Shown here: positions 7,939 to 16,109 of the stretch, piece by piece
Layout of the letters: each line of letters starts with the position of its first letter
Numbering within the stretch: the stretch's first letter is position 1
Assembly: GCA_018302985.1 (NCBI GenBank)
Contig: JAGVZA010000002.1
Span: forward strand, 1 to 32,227
Length of the DNA stretch: 32,227 nucleotides
Direction: 5' to 3'
Origin: Candidatus Woesearchaeota archaeon
Lineage (GTDB): Archaea > Nanobdellota > Nanobdellia > SCGC-AAA011-G17 > UBA489
Program-made: the position numbers and the translations under genes
The notes under the pieces: model-generated
What the model saw: only the letters and a program-made list of their open reading frames with translations
Told to the model about the DNA's origin: nothing
Database searches by the model: none

Positions 7939-8877
7939 CTACATCTTTTCCATGATTGCGCCAACAAAACGATTTGTGGAGTAAAGTTCAGACTTTGGAA
8001 AAAAGCCCCTAACTGTTTCATCGAAATATGCCTTGCTTGGTTTTAAAGTCATACTATTGACAATAAAGTCACCAGATCTCACAACACCAGGAATTATTCT
8101 TTCTAATAAGGGGGGCACATGCTTGACTTTTGCACAAAGTTCCACAGAGTGAGTTTGAGAATTAAATCTAGGTTCTTGTTCTAAATTTTCTGCATTAAAT
8201 CCTAATTGTTCGAGAGCTTGCATAAAAAGTGGAGAGCTTTCTAGACCTCTATATTGATCCATGATAGAAACCATATCTTCTAATTGTAATTGGGCTGAGA
8301 CATAGACTCTATCTCTGGAATTAGTCGTTTGTCTTAAATGGTCTAAAATAGGCTGTATGTGAAAATTTCCAAAGGTTGCTCCAAAATAGATAAATGCTTC
8401 TTGATGCCCAATGAATGGCCTAATCTTGGTAAAATCTCTAATAAAATCACCAACATACCCTCTAACCGGTAATCCTAACGCAGAGAGTGTGCTAAGTGCA
8501 GAAGTAAGTATAGTCTCGCTAATATCTATCCCGTGATAAGCGACTCTTTTATTTTGACGTAAGGCCTCGCTTAGTAAAATACTGCTCTTATCGCCAGAGC
8601 CAGGTCCGAAATCTATATAGGCAAATGAATCTGGCAACGATCTTATAATTGAAGGAGCATAGCGCTGTAATAAATCCATCTCTTGACTATGCATACCTGA
8701 AGCGTATGTTTTATTGTGAACTAGAGAGAGGTAGTCTTGTGCCTGTGCTATGGATAAATAATGAAATCTTGGCTCTGTTAAGTCCCATGTTCTATGCTGT
8801 CCAGGATTCTGTGTTTTCAGCTCGTGGAGAATGCCTAGTGCAGAATCCACAAAAACTAATTCTTTTGTAACTACCAT
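7939..8877 (-). CDS. EgtD-like (DUF2260) SAM methyltransferase
   Basis: A 312-aa protein with a class I methyltransferase core. Motif I is YIDFGPGSGDKS (residues 87-98), followed by YHGIDIS and IYFGATFGNF, which matches the FLGSTIGNF signature of the histidine N-alpha-methyltransferase family (Methyltransf_33, EgtD-like). The N-terminal sensor helices and the C-terminal NRFVGAIMEKM end also fit. EgtD makes ergothioneine precursor trimethylhistidine in bacteria; here the acceptor is unknown and no EgtB-like gene is visible. The ATG at 8877 is preferred over 8892 because the TATA element at 8901-8910 puts the transcript start near 8880. The gene diverges from the Lrp-like regulator. Confidence 0.75.
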   Translation of the reverse strand: MVVTKELVFVDSALGILHELKTQNPGQHRTWDLTEPRFHYLSIAQAQDYLSLVHNKTYASGMHSQEMDLLQRYAPSIIRSLPDSFAYIDFGPGSGDKSSILLSEALRQNKRVAYHGIDISETILTSALSTLSALGLPVRGYVGDFIRDFTKIRPFIGHQEAFIYFGATFGNFHIQPILDHLRQTTNSRDRVYVSAQLQLEDMVSIMDQYRGLESSPLFMQALEQLGFNAENLEQEPRFNSQTHSVELCAKVKHVPPLLERIIPGVVRSGDFIVNSMTLKPSKAYFDETVRGFFPKSELYSTNRFVGAIMEKM

Positions 8878-8900
8878 AAAGTGGATATACATAATATCAT

Positions 8901-8910
8901 ATATATTAAA
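8901..8910 (-). promoter_or_regulatory. TATA box of the EgtD-like gene
   Basis: The reverse strand reads TTTAATATAT, 24-33 nt before the ATG at 8877. The upstream ATG at 8892 is too close to be transcribed from it, which decides the start. Confidence 0.5.
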
Positions 8911-8942
8911 TATCTGATAAAAAAGTTAATGTAACCGAAAAA

Positions 8943-8950
8943 TTTATATA
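8943..8950 (+). promoter_or_regulatory. TATA box of the double Lrp-like regulator
   Basis: TTTATATA begins 31 nt before the ATG at 8974, consistent with a leaderless message. It is only 33 bp from the divergent TATA box of the EgtD-like gene, so one bound regulator could affect both. Confidence 0.55.
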
Positions 8951-8973
8951 AGAATATTTAGCTTTAATTAAAT

Positions 8974-9921
8974 ATGGAGCAACTAGATAAAAAAGATATT
9001 GCAATACTTCAAGAATTAGACAAGAATGTGCGAGCATCCTATGCACAAATTGGAAGAAAAACGAAGATAAGTAAAGAGACTGTGCAGTATAGGTTAAAGA
9101 ATCTTGAAAAGAAAAAAATAATCACTAGTTATTGGATTATCCCTAAATTGGGAAATAAATCTTATCTGTATAAGGTTCTCTTCAAAAATAAGAATATGGC
9201 TAAAGAAGAGCATGAAAAATTTATACACTTTCTGATGAATCATAAAGCAATCTCATGGATAGCATCAACAGAAGGCAATTGGGATTATATTATTACAAGC
9301 ATAGTTTCTGCAGATCATCAATTCTCAATAATGATGAATGAACTTTTGGCTCTTTTTGGATCAAAATTCAAAGAAAAACATGTAATCAAAGGTACAGATC
9401 TAATTAGTTTGAATGAAAAATATCTTTATACAGATAGTAAAGAAATCATAGTGCGTCATAATTCTTTGCTAGAAGATAGTCCTTTTCAAGACAAAAAAGA
9501 TAAGGACTTAATCAATGCATTAGCAAAAGATGGTAGAATATCATTTAGAGAAATAGCTGAAAAAATGAATCTCACTCCAGAAGCAGTTGCATATCGTTTT
9601 AAAAACCTCATGAAGAATGTTATTCTGACTATAAAACCTAGAGTTAATCATGCTCTATTGGGATTTGCATATTATCATCTCTATCTAGAGTTAAATGAGC
9701 CAGGAATGTATAAAAAGATTGCAAGCTACTATTCCTCTCATCCAAGATGCGTGTTTATAATGCAATATATTGGCATTTGTGATATGCATTTAGAGCTTGT
9801 TTTAAATCCAAAAGATACACATACGATAATTGATGAGTTAATTGCTCACTTTGGAAATTATCTAAATGGCTATGAGTTAATTAAAATAGTTAAAGAGCAT
9901 AGAATAAGTATACAACAATAA
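8974..9921 (+). CDS. Tandem Lrp/AsnC-like transcriptional regulator
   Basis: A 315-aa protein about twice the length of a normal Lrp/AsnC regulator. The first AsnC-type HTH is near residues 4-52 (LDKKDIAILQELDKNVRASY, then TVQYRLKNLEKKKIITSYW); the second near 170-220 (DKDLINALAKDGRISFREIA, then EAVAYRFKNLM). Each is followed by an alpha/beta region resembling the RAM ligand domain, so the protein is a covalent two-copy version. Lrp proteins respond to amino acids or other small metabolites. Divergent placement suggests it controls the EgtD-like gene and itself. A T-rich stretch at 9948-9964 probably ends the transcript. Confidence 0.82.
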   Translation: MEQLDKKDIAILQELDKNVRASYAQIGRKTKISKETVQYRLKNLEKKKIITSYWIIPKLGNKSYLYKVLFKNKNMAKEEHEKFIHFLMNHKAISWIASTEGNWDYIITSIVSADHQFSIMMNELLALFGSKFKEKHVIKGTDLISLNEKYLYTDSKEIIVRHNSLLEDSPFQDKKDKDLINALAKDGRISFREIAEKMNLTPEAVAYRFKNLMKNVILTIKPRVNHALLGFAYYHLYLELNEPGMYKKIASYYSSHPRCVFIMQYIGICDMHLELVLNPKDTHTIIDELIAHFGNYLNGYELIKIVKEHRISIQQ

Positions 9922-10021
9922 CTCCTAGGATGAGTTATATAGAGCGATTTTTGTTTTCTTTTTAAATATTATAATAATTTATACAAAAAATTTAAATCAC
10001 TAATCTTGTAAAATCAGTTCT

Positions 10022-10525
10022 ATGAAAAAAGTTCTTGGAGTAGATGTAGGGGGAGTCATTATAGCTAGTAGACAAGGAGACAGAGACACATTTTTCAATG
10101 GCAACCATTTGGAAGCTGCAGCATCTCCTTATGTGTTTGAAGGACTAAGAAAATTAGTAGATGAAGTCTTTGGAGAAGAGCATGCGCATATTGTTTCTAT
10201 GTGTGGACCAAGAACACAGCAGAAGACAAGAGAGTGGTTGGAGTATCATAATTTTTTCGAGAAAACAAATATGAGAAGAGGAAATGTGCATTTTTGTCTG
10301 GAGAGAAAAGATAAAGCAGATATTTGCAGAGCATATGGTATCACCACATTTATTGATGATAAATTAGAAGTGCATCGGTATCTGTATGAAGCAGGTATAC
10401 CAGATTTGTATTTGTTTAATCCTGATCCTATAGAAGTAGAACAATTTCAACCCTATCTGCAACACGTGCAGCAAGTAAATGATTGGCAAGAAGTAGTAGA
10501 AAAAATAATAAAATCAACAAAATAA
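10022..10525 (+). CDS. HAD-like phosphatase family protein
   Basis: A 167-aa protein with HAD-type features: motif I VDVGGV (nucleophile D8), motif II Ser in IVSMCG (S59), a Lys in ERKDKAD (about 96-98), and motif IV FIDDK (D112, D113). Motif I has Gly rather than Asp at the second DxD position (D-x-G-G-V), as in the DxGG/DxGN subgroup of HAD hydrolases. No large cap domain fits in this length. The substrate is unknown. A TATA-like element near 9988-9998 suggests a leaderless start. The next gene follows within 46 nt but may have its own promoter. Confidence 0.72.
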   Translation: MKKVLGVDVGGVIIASRQGDRDTFFNGNHLEAAASPYVFEGLRKLVDEVFGEEHAHIVSMCGPRTQQKTREWLEYHNFFEKTNMRRGNVHFCLERKDKADICRAYGITTFIDDKLEVHRYLYEAGIPDLYLFNPDPIEVEQFQPYLQHVQQVNDWQEVVEKIIKSTK

Positions 10526-10570
10526 ATGTACGAAAGCTTTTTAAGGCATCTTTTGGTTGCACATCTACTA

Positions 10571-11482
10571 ATGATTATAGCGATTACAGGTTTAAAGGGG
10601 TCTGGAAAAACTACAGTAGCCCAGTATCTGCAGAAAAAGGGGTTCAATCATATTGTTATTCCTCATTTCTTGTCAGAAGAAAGACTGCCATTGGAAAAAA
10701 TAAATACCGAAATAAATCATGTAGCGGAATATATTACTGATGTCGATCAAATTGACCTCTTAAAAGAAAAAGATGAGGTATTATTGGTTCGCATAGATGC
10801 GCCAGCAGAAATTCGTGTAGAAAGATTGACAGAACAACACAAACAGCAAAATGGTAAGGGGAGTTCATTTGATGATGTCTTAGAATTTGAAAGAAATTTT
10901 CTCGAAGATGAAGAAGTAGTCAAACAACAATTATCTCCTGTGTTAAAAGCAGCAAACATTGTCATAAAAAATGATAGTGATAAAGAATCCTTGCAAGGAA
11001 AAATTGATCGCATGTTCGCAGATATAACCAAAAAATATACTTTAAAAAAACCATCAGAAGACGGATTCTTCATGGAAATTGCGCAGGTCGTAGCTAAAAA
11101 ATCTTATTGTGTAAAAAGAAAAGTAGGTGCGGTGTTAGTCAGGCAAAAACGTATACTCGCATTAGGATTCGATGATACTCCTCGTCATATTAAGCACTGC
11201 AATGAAAATGGTTGTCCTGGCTGTAATAAAGAAGGATTGCAAATGCAATGTCTCTGTAATCATGCAGAAGAAAATGTTATAGTCCAAGCAGCTTATCACG
11301 GCGTCAGTACACAAGATGCAACAGTATATACTACAGAAAGTCCTTGTATTCGTTGTACACAAATCTTGATCAATGCAGGTATCAAAGAATTAGTTTTTAA
11401 TGAAGAGTCTCCTTTGAATGAAATGACTTATGCTTTACTCAAAGAAGCAAATGTGAGCTTAAAGCCAAGAAAAATGGTATAA
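10571..11482 (+). CDS. P-loop kinase-like domain fused to dCMP deaminase
   Basis: A 303-aa fusion. Residues 1-150 resemble a dephospho-CoA-kinase/nucleotide-kinase fold with Walker A GLKGSGKTT (7-15) and a nucleotide-kinase-like VRIDAPAEIRVERL. Residues about 165-300 form a zinc deaminase: CNHAEEN (H231, E233) and PCIRC (C259, C262), plus an insert with extra Cys (CNENGCPGC, MQCLC) seen in dCMP deaminases. The enzyme would make dUMP for dTMP synthesis. Yeast Dcd1 has a similar N-terminal P-loop part. The ATG at 10571 is chosen because P-loop proteins start as MIIAITG; an upstream ATG at 10526 directly abuts the HAD stop and would add 15 residues. Confidence 0.87.
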   Translation: MIIAITGLKGSGKTTVAQYLQKKGFNHIVIPHFLSEERLPLEKINTEINHVAEYITDVDQIDLLKEKDEVLLVRIDAPAEIRVERLTEQHKQQNGKGSSFDDVLEFERNFLEDEEVVKQQLSPVLKAANIVIKNDSDKESLQGKIDRMFADITKKYTLKKPSEDGFFMEIAQVVAKKSYCVKRKVGAVLVRQKRILALGFDDTPRHIKHCNENGCPGCNKEGLQMQCLCNHAEENVIVQAAYHGVSTQDATVYTTESPCIRCTQILINAGIKELVFNEESPLNEMTYALLKEANVSLKPRKMV

Positions 11483-11483
11483 T

Positions 11484-13250
11484 CTATTGCAGAGAAATAC
11501 TTCTAGGCAAAGGAACTGCTTGTTGAGGTATGCCTGCTTGTCTTTCTAATGCTGCCTCGACAAATCCAACATAGAGTGGTGCAGGATCTAGTAAGCTTGA
11601 TTTAAAGCAAGGATGAGATTGTGTTGCAACGAAGAAAGGATGCTTAGCTTTTGGTAGTTCAATAAATTCCATAAGTTTTGTTCCATCGTCTCGTTGATGA
11701 TAGCCTGAAAAAAGTAATCCTTGTTTGGTTAGTGCAACAATATGTTCTGGATTTTGTTCATATCTATGGCGATGACGTTCTAAAATAGTATTGTGCAGAG
11801 GTGTTTTTCCTAAGCGAAAAGTATCCATGTCACGCACATGACTTAACTGTGCTTGATCGTGAGTAAAGCGTCCTGTTCTGTTGTACAGGTCTAGAACTAT
11901 GCTTCCTTCTTGAAGTGTTGCGGCGTAAGTTCCTAAGCGCATAGTCCCGCTTTTGTCTTTCACAGTGCGTTGTTCTGGCAGCATATCGATGACTGGATAA
12001 GGAGTTCTTGGATCAACTTCAGTCGTATGTGCTCCTGTTAAACCACAAACATGTCGAGCATATTCAATCACTGCTAATTGCATGCCGTAACATAATCCCA
12101 AAAAAGGAATGTTCTGTTCGCGTGCATATTGGATGGCCATCATCTTGCCTTCAACGCCTGTAGCTCCAAAACCACCCGGTACAAGAACGCCGTCAAATTG
12201 TTTGAGCATGGCTACTTGTTCAGGATGTTGTTCAAACGTCTTAGCATCTAACCAGGTAATAGAAACGCCAGCGTGAAGGTGTGCTCCGGCATGTTTCAAG
12301 GCTTCATTAACAGAAATATAAGAATCTGCGATATGATAATTGCCGTTATCTACATATTTACAGACCATGGCAATGTTGACTCTTTTTTGAGGTTGTTCTA
12401 ATCTCCTGACTAATTCTTCCCACGCGGTCCAGTCTGGTTGTGTTTTTTGTTGTAATGCTAATTTTCGCAAGATCTTCTCTCCAAGTTTTTCTTTTTCAAA
12501 GTTAAGAGGGACAGAATAAATAGTTTTAATATCAGGAGCAGAAATAACATAGTCAGCGCCAATATTTGCATAAGTTTCAATCTTTTTTTTGCGTTGTTGA
12601 TCTAAAGGTTCTCTTGCTCTGCATAAAATAAAATCAGGAAAAATACCATGTTCTGTAAGCAGCTTGATGGCTAATTGTGTTGGTTTTGTTTTCATTTCAG
12701 GCATATGGTCTGGTATAGGTAAATAAGTAATCAGGAAGTAGAGCATGTCTCCAGGTCTTTCTCGTTCTAAACCCTTCATGGCAAACAGAAAAGGAATATT
12801 TTCATAGTCTCCTATGGTACCACCAATTTCAATCAGACAAATATCATATCCTTGGCTTGCTTGCAGGACTCGACGTTTAATTTCTTCAGGGATGTGCGGA
12901 ATAAACTGTACAGTCTCTCCCAAATAATCACCAGCAACTTCTCGATCAATGACTGCTTTGTAAATCTGTCCAGTAGTCATGCAATTTTGTTTAGGTAATG
13001 CTACATTGAGAAAACGTTCATAATTGCCTAAGTCTTGGTCTATTTCTCCGCCATCATCTGTCACCCAGACTTCACCATGTTCTGTAGGTCGAAGAGTTCC
13101 AGCATTCAAATTGATATAAGGATCAATCTTAATTGCAGTAACTTTAAAGCCATACATCTGAAGAATCTTTCCAATAGAAGCAGTAGCAATCCCCTTGCCG
13201 ACGCCACTCATGACGCCGCCAGTAACCACAATAAATTTGGTTGGGTTCAT
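11484..13250 (-). CDS. pyrG: CTP synthase, glutaminase triad Glu replaced by Cys
   Basis: A 588-aa enzyme that aminates UTP to CTP. The synthetase domain (1-265) has VVTGGVMSGVGKGI, DPYINLNAGT and EHGEVWVTDDGGEIDQDLGN. The type 1 glutaminase domain has the oxyanion region VPGGFGATG and nucleophile C387 (GLCYGMQ). The normal triad HPE is HPC here (QSHPCF; H546, C548), so the catalytic Glu is missing; the TGC codon at 11607-11609 is unambiguous. The sequence near the P-loop looks more like eukaryotic CTP synthase than the E. coli type. The ATG at 13250 is used; a TTG directly before it is less likely. A TATA-like ACTTAAAAAG lies about 25 nt upstream. Confidence 0.95.
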   Translation of the reverse strand: MNPTKFIVVTGGVMSGVGKGIATASIGKILQMYGFKVTAIKIDPYINLNAGTLRPTEHGEVWVTDDGGEIDQDLGNYERFLNVALPKQNCMTTGQIYKAVIDREVAGDYLGETVQFIPHIPEEIKRRVLQASQGYDICLIEIGGTIGDYENIPFLFAMKGLERERPGDMLYFLITYLPIPDHMPEMKTKPTQLAIKLLTEHGIFPDFILCRAREPLDQQRKKKIETYANIGADYVISAPDIKTIYSVPLNFEKEKLGEKILRKLALQQKTQPDWTAWEELVRRLEQPQKRVNIAMVCKYVDNGNYHIADSYISVNEALKHAGAHLHAGVSITWLDAKTFEQHPEQVAMLKQFDGVLVPGGFGATGVEGKMMAIQYAREQNIPFLGLCYGMQLAVIEYARHVCGLTGAHTTEVDPRTPYPVIDMLPEQRTVKDKSGTMRLGTYAATLQEGSIVLDLYNRTGRFTHDQAQLSHVRDMDTFRLGKTPLHNTILERHRHRYEQNPEHIVALTKQGLLFSGYHQRDDGTKLMEFIELPKAKHPFFVATQSHPCFKSSLLDPAPLYVGFVEAALERQAGIPQQAVPLPRSISLQ

Positions 13251-13308
13251 CAAAAAAAAAGCAAGAGTAGCTTTTTAAGTATGTGTGTGTTTGAAAATAG
13301 AAATAAGA

Positions 13309-14988
13309 TTACATCTCTTCAAGTGAGGTAATTCCTAAAATTCCTAATCCATTTGACAAAACTATCTTTACAGCAGTAATCAAAGCCAAACGTGCCTTCT
13401 CAAGGTCTTTATCGTCTTGTAAGACAGGATGAGAAACATAAAAGCTGTTGATCATTTGAGCTAAATCTAGTAAATATCTCGCAAGAATATGAGGCTTATA
13501 CTGATGGCTAGCATCTAAAGCAACATCAGAGAAACGTCCAAGATGTTTGATAATTTCCTGTTCAGTCTTGTCATACAGACTATAAGTAATTTTACCAGCA
13601 GATAATTTCTTTTTGCGCAAGATAGAGCAGAGGCGCGCGTGAGTATATTGCAGATAAGGTCCGGTTTCTCCTTCAAAAGAAGTGAACTTGTCTATGTCAA
13701 ATAGAATATCTCTAGATCTGTCATTGCATAAGTCTCCAAAGATAATTGCTCCTACTCCAACATGTTGTGCAACAGCATCTTTGTTTTTCAGCTTAGGATT
13801 TTTCTCTTGGATAATTTTTTTTGCTAGATTTATAGTCTCATCCAAAACATCAGTCATGAAAACAGTTTTGCCTTTTCTAGTGGAAAATTTCTTGCCATCT
13901 GATCCGAGATAAAGTCCGTGATCAACATGTGTACAATCTTTAGCCCAAGTATAACCTAGCAGTTCAAGAACTTTGAAGAGTTGTTGGAAATGGAGTTTTT
14001 GTTCTCCCCCAACTTCATAGAGCATAGTATCAAAGTTGTAAGTTTTCTTCCTATACAGAGCAGCTGCAACATCACGAGTTAAATACAGAGTAGCTCCATC
14101 GCTTTTGCGCAAAATCGCAGGAGGCATAGTATACTTTTCTAAATTGACAATTAGTGCGCCTTCACTCATTTCTGTAATGCCTTTCTTTTTGATCAGTTCA
14201 ATAGTACTCTCTAGTTGATCATTGTAAAAGGCTTCGCCGGAATAAGCTTCAAACTCTACTCCCAAGAGCTTATACACTTTCTTGAACTCCACTAAACTTA
14301 AATCTTTAAAAGTCTTCCAAAGAGCTAATGCTTCCTTATTGCCATCTTCTAATTTTTTAAACCAAGCTCGCGCTTCATCTTCAAGCTCTGGTTTCTTTTC
14401 TGCAACGTCATGGAATTTTACATAAAGGTCTAGAAGATAAGGGATAGGATCTTTCTTGAGTTTTTTTGCATCTCCCCACAGTTTAAATGCAACTATGAGT
14501 TTGCCAAATTGTGTTCCCCAGTCTCCAAGATGATTAATGCGAATAACCTTATAGCCTTGTAAAATTAATAAATTTCTCAAAGCATTGCCTATAATAGTCG
14601 AGCGTAAATGTCCAATGCCGAAAGGTTTAGCAATATTGGGAGAAGACATATCAATAACAACAGTTTTTCCTTTGCCTAGGGTAGATCGGCCATACTTTTC
14701 TTTTTCTTGCAACACAGTAGTGAGCACATCTTGAGTCAATAAGGTCTTGTCTACAAAGAAATTTAAGTAAGCTCCTTTAGTCTCAATTTTCGTTAAAAAG
14801 TCAGCCTTGATCTGTTTGCTTAAGTCTTGTGCTATTTGGTTAGGATTCTTCTTCAGCTCTTTTGCTAAAGAAAAGCAGGGAAACGCGTAATCTCCTAAAG
14901 TAGGATCTGGAGGTATTTCTATCAGGTCTTTCACATCTTTTTTCAAATGTTTGCGTAATAAATCTACTAGAGCTGTCTTAAAGTCCAT
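13309..14988 (-). CDS. argS: Arginyl-tRNA synthetase
   Basis: A 559-aa class I synthetase charging tRNA-Arg. It has the N-terminal Add1-type domain, the HIGH-like PFGIGHLRST (about 122-131), SDGKKFSTRKGK in the KMSKS position as is usual for ArgRS, and the DALR anticodon-binding C-terminus ending GILGITSLEEM. Length and order are typical. A TATA-like TTTAAATAG near 15010-15020 supports the ATG at 14988. It lies upstream of pyrG on the same strand, separated by 58 nt that contain the pyrG promoter and a T-run. Confidence 0.96.
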   Translation of the reverse strand: MDFKTALVDLLRKHLKKDVKDLIEIPPDPTLGDYAFPCFSLAKELKKNPNQIAQDLSKQIKADFLTKIETKGAYLNFFVDKTLLTQDVLTTVLQEKEKYGRSTLGKGKTVVIDMSSPNIAKPFGIGHLRSTIIGNALRNLLILQGYKVIRINHLGDWGTQFGKLIVAFKLWGDAKKLKKDPIPYLLDLYVKFHDVAEKKPELEDEARAWFKKLEDGNKEALALWKTFKDLSLVEFKKVYKLLGVEFEAYSGEAFYNDQLESTIELIKKKGITEMSEGALIVNLEKYTMPPAILRKSDGATLYLTRDVAAALYRKKTYNFDTMLYEVGGEQKLHFQQLFKVLELLGYTWAKDCTHVDHGLYLGSDGKKFSTRKGKTVFMTDVLDETINLAKKIIQEKNPKLKNKDAVAQHVGVGAIIFGDLCNDRSRDILFDIDKFTSFEGETGPYLQYTHARLCSILRKKKLSAGKITYSLYDKTEQEIIKHLGRFSDVALDASHQYKPHILARYLLDLAQMINSFYVSHPVLQDDKDLEKARLALITAVKIVLSNGLGILGITSLEEM

Positions 14989-15050
14989 AAAAATGCAAAC
15001 CTATGAAACTATTTAAAGATTCTTGTCAGTGTACAGGACAAAGCAATGAA

Positions 15051-15085
15051 ATAAAAAATAAAGAAAGAGTAAAAAAAGAAAAAAA
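15051..15085 (-). terminator. T-rich terminator after the TrmB gene
   Basis: Directly after the TAA stop the reverse strand reads a run of T with scattered C and A over about 35 nt, including TTTTTTT. Archaeal RNA polymerase terminates at such T-tracts without a required hairpin. Confidence 0.5.
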
Positions 15086-15913
15086 TTATTTACTGGAGTT
15101 TGTCACTTTGCCTACATCGTCCATTTCTTTCCAGTTATTCTCAAACAACTGTTCCATGGCTGATGCGAAGTAGGGAGTATTCACCCACACACCAACATCA
15201 TAGGTAGGATGGACATCATCGTCGTTTAAGACCATGAACATTAATTCCTTGCCATCTACGATGCAAAAACGTGCATTGACGTCTGTAGTGTGCTTCACGT
15301 CTGCAATTTTTTGAATTTCTTGAACTGCAGTTGCGCTTTCTTTGGAGATAGGTGCTGCGATCTTGATCTTCACACCTTTCTTCTTTAAGCGTTCCAATTC
15401 AGGCTTTAGTGCTTCAACTTTACGCATCAATCCTTTAGACGTCGTCATAATGACTACAGATTTTTGTGCGCCCTTGATCATAGTTTCCAAGTGCGTGTAG
15501 ATATTATGTCTTCCTCTAATAGCACCAGATAAGTCAGAAGGTTCAATGAACTCAATACCTGTTTTATGTAAAGTGTTCAATTCTCCTAAAACATCTCCGC
15601 CTCGCAATTCTTCTAAGCGTTTGACACGGACATTGGCGCCGTTGACAAAGTACTTTTTGACGCGTTCAACAACTTCTTTAGGTTCAACTGCAATATAGCG
15701 AATAGGTTTGCCTAACTTAGTGATAATAAATCCCTTTTTTTCCAAGCTTTCCAAAACATCATAAGCTCGTGATCTAGGAACATTTCCTATTTCAGATAAT
15801 TCTCCGGCGGTGGACACGCCTCGTGATAACAATGCTGTCCAAATGCGAACTTCGTATAAATTAAGTCCGAAAAGATTGCGGAGCTTGTTTAAAAAATCCT
15901 CCTTTACAATCAT
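15086..15913 (-). CDS. TrmB-family transcriptional regulator
   Basis: A complete 275-aa TrmB-type regulator. The N-terminal winged helix covers about residues 10-75 (LYEVRIWTALLSRGVSTAGE, PRSRAYDVLESLEKKGFI). The C-terminal half has the TrmB effector/PLD-like region (IRGRHNIYTHLETMIKGAQK, SVVIMTTSKGLM, DVNARFCIVDGKELMFMVLN). Ligand and targets are unknown. It is one of two TrmB proteins in the window. GGGAGGTTG precedes the ATG, but a TATA-like element near 16027-16037 implies a leader of about 90 nt, long for this genome, and the ribosome binding site can be held in a hairpin at 15920-15932. Confidence 0.88.
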   Translation of the reverse strand: MIVKEDFLNKLRNLFGLNLYEVRIWTALLSRGVSTAGELSEIGNVPRSRAYDVLESLEKKGFIITKLGKPIRYIAVEPKEVVERVKKYFVNGANVRVKRLEELRGGDVLGELNTLHKTGIEFIEPSDLSGAIRGRHNIYTHLETMIKGAQKSVVIMTTSKGLMRKVEALKPELERLKKKGVKIKIAAPISKESATAVQEIQKIADVKHTTDVNARFCIVDGKELMFMVLNDDDVHPTYDVGVWVNTPYFASAMEQLFENNWKEMDDVGKVTNSSK

Positions 15914-15919
15914 ACAAGC

Positions 15920-15932
15920 AACCTCCCAGGTT
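15920..15932 (-). promoter_or_regulatory. Hairpin covering the TrmB-gene ribosome binding site
   Basis: On the reverse strand AACCT-GGG-AGGTT forms a 5-bp inverted repeat whose 3' arm contains the AGG of the Shine-Dalgarno GGGAGGTTG. A third copy, AGGTT, lies just upstream (15935-15939 on the plus strand as AACCT), so an alternative pairing is possible. Translational control is an inference. Confidence 0.35.
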
Positions 15933-16109
15933 AAACCTCTCTTTTTTTCTTACCAAACAGGAACAAGTACTTTTTGCAAGTGCTATACCTTGTGTAGTAA
16001 TGATATAGTGATAGTATTTTGAGCGAGTATATAAACATTATTATTATGCAGTTGTTATATTCTATACCGACATGGTAGTGATTTGCACCAACTAAGGGAC
16101 AAAAAAGAA

